64,000 bases of DNA, taken from NCBI RefSeq assembly GCF_040954645.1, contig NC_092807.1, positions 82,278,608 to 82,342,607 on the forward strand, given 5' to 3'. Source of the stretch: Diabrotica undecimpunctata (lineage: Eukaryota; Arthropoda; Insecta; Coleoptera; Chrysomelidae). The notes beneath the pieces were generated by a model, which saw nothing but the letters and a program-made list of their open reading frames with translations, was not told where the DNA came from and did not search any database. Positions 35,451 to 64,000 of this stretch are shown piece after piece; positions within the stretch are counted from its first letter, which is position 1; every line of letters starts with the position of its first letter. The position numbers and the translations under genes were made by a program.

Positions 35451-36557
35451 AAAGTATTCCATCTTATTTTGACCTAATAAACTACTTAAAAAAAAACCTT
35501 GTGTTTATTCTAGAAATCCCACATGTTCGCCGCTAATATTATTCTTTTTCTTGCACAAAAAAGATTTTTTTTTGTTTTGGCTGAAAACTTTACAGCAAGT
35601 ATTCATACTTTATATTGGAGTATTTGCTTTTATAAATTTTAAAATAATTTTAAAATAAAACAATTTTTCAACTGTTAGTGTTATTCCTTATGTGTAATCT
35701 TTTTAGTCATGGACACATCAAATCTGACCATATTTTCATTATATGTAACTACGTTTAGTTTTTAAATATGACAAATAAAATTTAAACATTATTAATGGTA
35801 GTGTATTTTTATTTCAAATCAATTATTGTTTAGTCTTTTTTTGTAATAATCTAATTGGACTGTGATAAAAAAGGTCACGACAAGAGTCATATATGTTTAT
35901 ACACGATTTATAAAAATCCGCTCATATTTCTATTCAAAAGATTATAAAAAATGACACAGTTACCATATTTTATTTTATTAGGTATATATTTTTTTTCTAA
36001 TTTTTAGTAGTTTTAGTGTATTATAAGTGATTTTTAAGTTACTCTTTGTGTATATAAAATCATTTTAAATGATAATTTAAATAAGGGTAAATGATATAAA
36101 TTCAATATTTTATTGCCGCACACGTTATACAGTCAATGAAAAAGCATGATTTAATGGTGAACTGAATGACTCTTTCTATTTTACACTTATTTGGGTTTCA
36201 AACGTAAGGCAGTATCTGGAAATCATAATTATAGAATAATTGTACTAAATAAAGTATACTAAATATAAATACTAGTATTGTACTAAATAAAGAAGTATAC
36301 ACATTTAATCAAGTACGGGACCAAGCAATAGAAACACTGGTTATAGACGAAAAGTATTTTTGGTAGCTGCAGAATATTTATCCAAAATGCAGTAGAACAC
36401 TTACCCAAAAATGTTCAAATTATCTAAAATCTACGTAATTATCGTCAATATAATAAAAAAAGGAATACCAATTAGATTAGGAGATAAGAGATTTATATTT
36501 TAAGTTTCTTGATTATTTAATTTAATGTTAATATATCTTTTTCATTTCACGTTTTAG
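35451..36557. other. AT-rich region without recognised genes
   Basis: No open frame or repeat structure that I can support. Confidence 0.5.
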
Positions 36558-36631
36558 GGCTGTCCCATAGCATATATTATTGTGAAATAGCTAATTACAA
36601 CAATGAGTTGTGCACACCAGATAAAGTAAAG
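36558..36631 (+). other. Exon-like segment, unassigned
   Basis: A 74 nt open stretch between a good acceptor (GTTTTAG) and donor (AAGGTAAAT) encodes LSHSIYYCEIANYNNELC plus a short Lys-rich end in one frame. It ends in phase 0 and does not fit the phase needed by the hemolymph-protein exon at 44407, so any link to that gene is unproven. Confidence 0.3.
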
Positions 36632-36660
36632 GTAAATATTATTTCTATTTTTGTTAACTA

Positions 36661-37180
<520 letters not shown>

Positions 37181-37226
37181 GTAACTGATCAGCGTGGATT
37201 ACAAATGTTTATCGCCTTTTCAGTAT

Positions 37227-37434
<208 letters not shown>

Positions 37435-37467
37435 CAAATAGTTGTGTTTGTAGTCTAACTGATCAGC

Positions 37468-37470
<3 letters not shown>

Positions 37471-37531
<61 letters not shown>

Positions 37532-37541
37532 AGAAAGAGAG
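37471..37541. repeat. (GA)n microsatellite
   Basis: A GA run of about 60 bp with a few interruptions at the end. It follows a second copy of the foldback terminus (37432-37468). Confidence 0.95.
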
Positions 37542-37872
37542 AGTGGGAGAGTAAATCGTGTTATACCTTTATTGGGGTAAATAGTAGGTACCTTATTTTA
37601 ATATGTTAAATCTCTGTAAAGTATAAACAAATGTATATATTATTTATCAGCTCTTATAGGGTAGCTCTTTTTATTAATTTTCGGCATCTGCTATACACAT
37701 GTCTGAGAAGACAGTTCTTTTTTGTTTTGTTTTTTTTGTGGATGTCTTATTGTAGAGACCTGTTTCGACTAATGCAAGTATCTCTTTGGTTTGTTTCTAT
37801 GAAAAATCTAGGGACTTACAATTACTTTTGCTCATTCGCAATCTTTTTTTCTTTGACTTGTATGTATTATAG

Positions 37873-38266
37873 ATTTGCTGCTCCATTTTTGCCTGAACAG
37901 TGGACACCCTCAAATTCAAGACAGTCTGCAAAGAATGCAATTATTTGTCACTGTAATTGGTTTGCAGAAAATGTTTCATTATTAGATATTGATTATCTTT
38001 TACGTATTATAAAGTAGGTAGTGCATTCTATTGTTCTTTTAGGTTACACGTGGGAGAAACACCTCCCACACTTATTTCAGATTTATGCCATCTACTCAAT
38101 GTAGTGAATTCTTCTCAAAGTAATATGTCAAAAGACACATCATTTTCACAACCTAAACCTTCTTTTGAGACTGTTGACTGCTTTTCTGTATACTTACCTA
38201 TGTTATATATTCCTGCGAATAGTATATTTAGAAATTGTAGCAAGTTGTTATTTTTTCATTTCTAAA
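37873..38266 (+). other. Unassigned coding-like segment(s)
   Basis: After an acceptor-like TATAG, the frame reads FAAPFLPEQWTPSNSRQSAK and continues through CHCNWFAENVSLLDIDYLL to AA at 38012. A GT..AG pair 29 nt apart (38013-38041) would join it in phase to LHVGETPPTLISDLCHLL and on to a stop at about 38263. An insect intron that short is implausible, so this may be a deletion-bearing relic. The donor at 38013 is also phase-compatible with the exon at 44407. I do not recognise the protein. Confidence 0.3.
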
Positions 38267-38498
38267 ATGAATCTGACGCATTCTTTTTAACAGTAGTTTT
38301 TGGGCATTAACTTCATAAAATATTAAATAAACATTTAAGGTTTTTATATTTGAGTGTATATTTATTAGAGGGCAATCGATATTGTGATAGCAAGTAGGTA
38401 CTCCTCTTTTATCTCGACACCGGACAGACCTACTTTAACGATTACTTAGTTCCACTTGATTTTTCCTCTTACTCTTAATCCAATAAAACGGGTCTGGC

Positions 38499-38702
38499 AA
38501 ACAGGAAAACCAAAAATAAAATACGGACATCGATGGAAGACAACCGTTAATACGTATTTCTGACTATTTGGTCGTCATCAGTACGGTGTAGCTCCTCTTA
38601 TAACTTGGCTGCACCATACATTATTACGACCAAAGAGTCAGAAATACGTATTTACCATTGCCTTCCATCGATATACCTATTTTGTTTTTTGTTTTCCTGT
38701 TT
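38499..38702. repeat. Short foldback MITE (204 bp)
   Basis: The left arm starts AAACAGGAAAACCAAAAAT and the right arm ends with its inverse (GTTTTCCTGTTT). The arms, each about 77 bp, share TCGATGGAAG and ACGTATTTCTGACT around a 50 bp loop. No ORF. Confidence 0.85.
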
Positions 38703-39287
38703 GCGAGATATGCCATTACATTTTATCCTTATTCATGAACCTTTTCTATATATAAAGAGATATATATGTATTTATATATCTATTATCAAAGTTTTAAAAT
38801 TTAATTTTTTTTTACATATCGGTAATGGTTTAATAATTTAGTTCAATCGGTTTTTGAACTACAAAAGTCGGTCCGCTGGATCTTTGCACAAGTATGACAT
38901 TATTCACGAATTATTTTTTATGTTACGTCTCTTTCCTACTCACAGAAACTAAAACTGTTAACTTAAACCGCCTGTCCATACACAACACCATGCATTGAAC
39001 AAAGACAGCCATAACAGCCGTTTGTAATATTTTTATAAATTATTTTCGTTTGATTTAAATAATCAATCCTTTTTCATACTTTAAATATACATATTTTTTA
39101 ACAAACAGTTGTTATAACGACTAACCCTTACCTTTGTGTTCAATTTATTAAGGTAAGAATTTATGTATTAGCTAATAACGAATAATATATTTTTTTAACC
39201 TCTAAAATGACATTAATTATTTAAATATAGCTAAAACTACGTCAACGGACTATATGAAATATGTTTAAAGGTTTTTATTTTTAGAGT

Positions 39288-41953
39288 ATGCCTGGCAAGC
39301 CTTTGACATCTCAGGCTCAGCAACTTGTGTTGAATGTGTTGCAGTATTTCGAATTAGAAAAAGTAAATGGAGGGCCTTTGGAGCCATTTTCATCTGTTCA
39401 ATAGGTAACATATTGAAATGTATGTTCGTTTTTGAAAATCATTAAACAATTCTTTATTTAAGAGAGTAGCTGCTGCATTAAAAATATCACGACGAACAGT
39501 ATGTACAATTATTATTATTAATATTATTAAAAGGAAAGAAAATAATCACATTATTTCAAAGCCAGGCAAAAGTAGACCTCGTCCGAAATTCAAAACAACT
39601 GATCTATCTGAGGGATCAAAAATGGCAGTGCGTAATACAGTATACGACATGTACCAACAAAGTAAGTAGTTACCAATTTCTTCAATCTGAATTTGATATA
39701 CCATAGATAATGGTATCATGTACCATGATAACCAGAAGGTACTTTTTAATCAATACTTTATATAAATGTATGTTGTAAAAAAGTTTGTTGAGAGTCTTCT
39801 TCTTCCTATGCCGTCCCCATTAACGGAGGTTGGCGACCACATTTTTAAAAGCTTCTCTGTCTTTTGCAACGTGGAATAATTCGCCTACAGTCATGTTTGT
39901 CCAGTCTCGAATATTTCGCAGCCATGACTTCCTCTTTCTACCTATTCCCTTTTTGCCATCGACTCTACCCTGCATGATGACCTGCAGGAGACTATATTTA
40001 TTATTTCTTAGTATGTGTCCAAGGTATGCAGTCTTGCGTACTTTTATCGTTCTCAACAATTTTTTGTCTCGAACTATCCATCTCAGCACTTCCTCATTGG
40101 TGACCCTGGCAGTCCATGGGATTCTCAACATTCTCCGGTATATCCAAAGTTCAAAGGCTTTAATCTTTTTAACTATTTGCGCTTTTAGTGTCCATGTTTC
40201 TACCCCGTACAATAGTTGCGACCAGACGTAACATTCAATAAACCTGAGTCTCAGCGCAATATTCAGATTTTTGTCACAGAACAATTGTTTAAATTTTAAG
40301 AACGCTGCCCTTGCCATTTCTATTCGTACCCGGATCTCTTGGTCTGGATCTAATTCTGTGTTGATGTAAGCTCCCAGATATTTATATTTTGTCACTCTCT
40401 CTATTTGCTGTCCACCAAGAGTTAGTTGTTCATTATTTATTGGACTCCTTGATACTATCATAAATTTGGTCTTATCTGTGTTGATGTCTAGTCCCATTTG
40501 AATGCATTCACTATTTATTGCATCTAGTAAAGTTTGTAGTTCTTCTATACTCTCAGCCATAATTACCGTGTCATCTGCAAATCTCATGGTGTTTATGATT
40601 TCTCCACCAATTCTTATTCCCTCTTTTCTTTCCCATAAGGCTTTTCTGAATATGACCTGTGAGTACACGTTGAAAAGCGTCGGAGACAAGACGCATCCTT
40701 GCCTAACCCCTCTCGCAATCGGTATATTATTTGTTTCTATATCGTTCACCTTTACTACTGCTTTCTGGTTCCAGTATATAGCCTTAATAAACTCAATTGT
40801 TGAGAGTAGTTTAAGAAAATTTCTGCTGAATACATTAAGATTACATTGGATATTAAGTCAATTTTCTTGTGAGTTTTTTAATTTGAAATATGTTATAGTT
40901 TTGTCAAAATAAAGTATTACTTTTTTTTCATTGAACTAGTTATAACAGTGTGGTTTGTTCTGTATTTATCTGTTCTTTTTTTTTTAGAGAAACATGTTAC
41001 TCTGCAAAGTATAAGTAATGAATTAAGGGATAAAGAAGTTGCCTTTATTGGCAAAACATCTGTTAGTATTTTGTTAAAAGAATTGGGATTTAAATATGAG
41101 AAGGACAATAATCGAAGAGCATTAATTGAGCTCACCAGTATTGCTGCTTTAAGAGCCAAGTTCTTTCGTAAATATATGGAAAATATTAATACTGTGCATC
41201 CCAGAGGGAAATAAAACAATTTCCTGGCAAGACAACAGTGTTATAAGTGTACGTAAACCAGAAGGGTATGATGGTAAACGCTTTATAATTGTTTACGCTG
41301 GTTCTTCGAAAGGATTTGTTAATGAAGCAAGTTTATTATTTTGCTCAAAATCTAAAGTAGCTGATTATCATGGGGAAATGAACAATGAAATTTTCACTAA
41401 ATGGATAAGTGAAAAATTAATTCCCAATTTAGAAGAGCCATCATGAATTGTAATGGATAATGCTCCATACCACAGTGTGCTTTTAGAAAAGCAACCTTCC
41501 ACTATTTCAACTAGAATGGAAATTATTACCTGGTTGACAACTCACAAGATCAAGTATGAGGCAAAACTCACAAAACCTGAATTATTACAAATTGCGAAAA
41601 TGAACAAAAAAGAGAATGTGTATATAATTGATGAACTACTAAGAGAACACGGCCATGAAGTGTTAAGACTACCTCCTTATCACTGTGAATTCAATGCTAT
41701 TGAATTAATTTGGGCAAACTGCAAGTCATATTACAATAAGCATATTGGTAGAGATGGACATTCTGATAGGGCTGTTATAAATATGTGGAAAGAGGCACTA
41801 AACCAATGTAACGCAGAAATTTGGGAAAAATGTGTGAAACATACTCATGAAATTATTACAAAGTGGTATATCCGAGAAAAAAATATGGTTGACACTAACA
41901 TTCAACCAATCATAATAGACACTGGTAATATGAGTGGCTACGTGGCTGTATAG
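39288..41953 (+). pseudogene. IS630/Tc1-type transposase with wide D-E spacing, intron-containing, broken
   Basis: Exon a (39288-39404) starts MPGKPLTSQAQQLVLNVLQY and ends at a TAG just before a GT. Exon b (39463-39661) has a helix-turn-helix (RVAAALKISRRTVCTII). Exon c (40988-41953) joins in phase across a 1.3 kb intron (codon A|AG). In exon c the second catalytic Asp is in IVMDNAPYHSVLLEK and the Glu in PPYHCEFNAIELIWANCK, with 81 residues between them, close to the published DD82E (Sailor) class and far from the DD34E of Tc1. The first Asp region is deleted near 41200, followed by a frameshift and a TGA at 41444. A LINE sits in the second intron. Confidence 0.75.
39796..40796 (-). mobile_element. 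5'-truncated RTE-like LINE with 11 bp target duplication
   Basis: Flanked by TTGTTGAGAGT at 39785-39795 and 40797-40807. The minus-strand ORF 40749-39820 starts inside the RT palm (GVRQGCVLSPTLFNVYSQV, catalytic TMRFADDTVIMAE). It runs through TKYKYLGAYI and LYGVETWTLKAQ to the C-terminal tail (RKRKSWLRNIRDWTN) with no internal stop. The 3' end is a short GAA repeat. It inserted in an intron of the transposase gene above. The clade call is by general resemblance. Confidence 0.88.
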
Positions 41954-42179
41954 TGTATGAGGCTTCAATAAATATTTAAATTATATTATTGTTATAATAA
42001 ATTCTTTTTTACACAGCTGAAAAGTTTTCTATTTTTTAATTTATTATGCATAGATTTCTTTATTTGAAGTTCGTTGTGTTAATTTTTGTATGACCATTTT
42101 TTAAATCAAAGTGATTACTTAAGTCTGAAAACCATATTTAACACTGAATAAACAAAATTATCAAGATGATGGAGCCCTG

Positions 42180-43620
42180 GAGTAGATTTATATTCAGTTT
42201 TTTAGATCTTCTTGTAGTGTCTACTCGTTTCGGATCTTGGCGACTATCATGACAATTTGTACTTTGCACACTGCTGGTCTGAAAATATTTGTGGTTGTTG
42301 TGTTGAACCACATACATAGATTCTTCAGCCAGGAAATCCTTCGCCTTCCTGGGCCTCGTTTTCCATCTACTTTTTCCTATAAAATTAGTTGCAGCAATCC
42401 AAATATTTCGCTGTTCCTAATGATGTGACCAAGGTATTCTATTTTGGCTGTTTTTATTGTGGTTATCAGCTGTTTTTCTTTTTTCATTCTTAATAAAACG
42501 TCCTGATTAGTAACGTGACCGGTATAAGATCTTCAGGATTCGACGATAAAGCCACATTTCGAAAGCCTCAATGTTCCTGCAGGTAGTGTCTGTGAAAGTC
42601 CACGACTCAACTCCGTACAATAGTATAGGAAAAATATAACATAGTAGTAACCTGATTTTTATGGGTGTTAATAAATCATGACATTTGAATAGCTTAGCCA
42701 TTTTTTGAAATGTAGATTTGGCTTTCTCTATCCTACATTTAATTTCTAAGGAATGGTCCCAATTTTAACTCTTTCTGTTCATTGACCTGAATGCTTTATG
42801 GTAATCAATGAAGCATGCATATATATCGCAGTTCATATCTTTACATCGTTGAAATAGCACTTTTATGCTAAAGAGAGCCTCTCTCGTATCCACTGCATTC
42901 CGAAAACTAAACTGTGTACTACGGCTGAATTTTTCTTCGCACAGTCTATATATTCTTTGATGTATGATTTTTAGAAATAACTTTAAAAGATGGTTCATTA
43001 AGCTGATGGTCGGCAAATCACTGCAGGATACGGATTTTGTTTTCTTTGGTACAGCAATAAACGTCAGCGTGACTTCAGCCATGTTTTTGGTTCATTAAAT
43101 ATTTTTTATTAGGAGTTGAGTACCGTTGGTGTTAAATAGTTTTATGATCAGTATGTGCATTGTCAGGTCCAGGAGCTTTGCCATCTTTTGGTTGTAATAT
43201 TGCCTTTTCCACTTCATTTGATGTGATTTGTAAGTGGTCATTACATATGTGGGATGGAGGTTGTCGGGATCTCCTATTATCAGAGTTCTTTGATAAACTT
43301 GGTCCATATGCAAATTTCTTGATTTTTATCTGTGATGATGTTTCCCTGTTGATCTCGCAGTTTGTTAGCTGTATTTAATTTCTAAAGACCAGCTGCTTGT
43401 TTATGCATTTTAAACGTATCGTGTTTTTCTTCCAATAAATATATTTCTTCACACTGTGATTTTAACCAATTTTCTTTGGCCTTTCGTATTTGTGTTCTTA
43501 TTTGTCTGTGAATATTGGTGTACATTCTTTTGTTGTTCTTTGATTTTTTTCTTTTTTTCATGAGTTGCAGTATCTTGTCATTCATCTGACTGTTCTTTTT
43601 CTCTTTTTTCTATTAGATGT
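42180..43620 (-). pseudogene. RTE-like LINE relic
   Basis: On the minus strand, an endonuclease-RT linker (43585-43382, MNDKILQLMKKRKKSKNNK) is followed by RT fingers (43082-42765, STQFSFRNAVDTREALF, YACFIDYHKAFRSM). The RT core with the ADD box is deleted near 42750. The thumb follows (42701-42507, LYGVESWTFTDTTC, EAFEMWLYRRILKIL), then the tail motif GRRRISWLKNLCMW near 42330. It is a relative of the element at 39796-40796, clearly dead. Confidence 0.75.
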
Positions 43621-44406
43621 TCTTCTCTGATCTTTAAAAACGTCTCTTTTTTTACTTACATTTTAGTCTTCTCATATCGCATTTTTGTTACTATTCTTTT
43701 TTGTAACATTCTTAAATCTAAACCGATATTTACCAACAACAGGAACATCATTTGACGATATGTCAGCACCATATATTTGCTTATATTCAATAAAAATACT
43801 TTAATTTCTGATTACTATGGTTTAAATATTTATTTACTGTAGATGTTATTGGACAACCTATAGGTTTCCAAAAATTAAAAAATCACTTTCATAAATGTAT
43901 ACGTACCCAGTTTTCCAAATGCAATAAATGAAATAAAAGAGAAGTATAAAAACGTCAATTGTAATATTAGCCATTTTCTAATTTTTATAATAATTCTTAT
44001 AGCTGACATACGTTTGACTCACATGTTTTGATTTATTTCCTCTAATAAGAATGATGATGATGTGCAAATATCCGGCGGATCCACTGTACTTTATTTAATG
44101 TTTCAGCAGCAGGTTAAAAGACATTTTCAAAACATACGTAATTTTTTAAAACTTAGGTGTGATAATATTAATGATAAAAATTATTTATTTGATTTTATTT
44201 TAATCTTAGTTTATATTGTTTTAAACAATAGAACTATAAATCAGTAGTACACGTAAAGTAGGGTTCTAAAGAATACGTTTTCCACAGTCAAAAGAAACCA
44301 ACAGCACGCACACACACAAAGAATACGTTTCATATTTTACATAAGTTTTTAAATAGTAATTGAACTTTTAGGCAAAACAATTACTCCTAAATGAGTGTCT
44401 TGACAG
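43621..44406. other. Non-coding region upstream of host exon
   Basis: AT-rich; no domain recognised. It ends in the splice acceptor CTTGACAG. Confidence 0.5.
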
Positions 44407-63657
<19,251 letters not shown>

Positions 63658-63755
63658 TGTTAACTAACAAAATTATTAACAAGTTAACTAGTATTACGCA
63701 AAGTACTAAAAGATAATTCATAAATACTATGTATCTAATTAATCTATAGTAATCA

Positions 63756-63761
63756 AATAAA
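63756..63761 (+). terminator. Polyadenylation signal of the host gene
   Basis: AATAAA 99 nt after the stop codon, in AT-rich 3' UTR. Confidence 0.6.
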
Positions 63762-63864
63762 TATTTGTTTTGTACTTAGCTTACTAAAATTAAATTTTAT
63801 TTTGACTTCTGTCTTTATTTTGCGAGGTTGTCATTCCACCAGGGGGTATGTTCCTGGTATATTA

Positions 63865-63867
<3 letters not shown>

Positions 63868-63931
<64 letters not shown>
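63868..63931. repeat. (TA)n microsatellite near right edge
   Basis: A TA run of about 64 bp, followed by about 70 bp of mixed sequence to the end of the window that I cannot assign. Confidence 0.95.
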
Positions 63932-63933
<2 letters not shown>

Positions 63934-64000
63934 CGACCAATTTGTGGCAACAATGTAAGAAGACTCTGAGGTTCCAGCACGACAACTAACACATCCACGG

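Noticed and set aside
38013..38041. A 29 nt intron joining two open stretches in phase
   Set aside because: Too short for an insect spliceosomal intron; kept only as an observation.

Overview
This window is a TE-packed, AT-rich stretch of a eukaryotic, almost certainly insect, nuclear genome. There are no bacterial operons and no rRNA or tRNA genes that I can support. Insect origin is suggested by the transposon mix (Ty3/Gypsy, Jockey-, R1- and RTE-like LINEs, piggyBac, pogo, Tc1/mariner relatives, a Penelope-like element) and by one host gene that fits the insect 27 kDa hemolymph glycoprotein (DUF1397) family. A species cannot be named from the sequence alone; a large beetle-like genome is only a guess.

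Layout. 1-5781 (-): Ty3/Gypsy element of the 17.6/297 type, running off the left edge, with its 5' LTR at 5469-5781. 5853-8416 (-) and 16255-21999 (+): two complementary halves of what looks like one long-LTR Gypsy element, split by a 13.6 kb inversion whose breakpoints fall inside the integrase. A Jockey-type LINE (8477-13153, 13 bp target duplication), a Tc1-like relic and an older Gypsy relic lie inside the inverted segment. 23560-25560: pogo-like transposon with a C-terminal zinc finger. 28196-30584: long foldback repeat with 120 bp tandem units in both arms. 31160-35450: relic of an uncharacterised insect protein family, interrupted by a complete piggyBac transposon (32683-35322). 36558-38266: unassigned exon-like pieces, foldback MITEs and microsatellites. 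39288-41953: broken intron-containing DDE transposase with an unusually wide D-to-E spacing, carrying a LINE in its second intron.

44407-63657 (+): the one clear host gene. Its last three coding exons join in phase across introns of 10.5 and 8.2 kb. Those introns hold Penelope-like fragments with a hammerhead-like motif, a mariner relic containing a Jockey-like LINE that in turn contains an RTE-like fragment, a solo LTR inserted into a (TA)n tract, further LINEs, and a second copy of the wide-spacing DDE transposase.

Almost every mobile-element ORF is broken by stops, frameshifts, truncation or nesting. The main intact reading frames are ORF2 of the Jockey LINE and the integrase region at the left edge. 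Recurring themes are integration of one LTR family into (TA)n microsatellites and the generation of some (TA)n tracts as LINE 3' tails.
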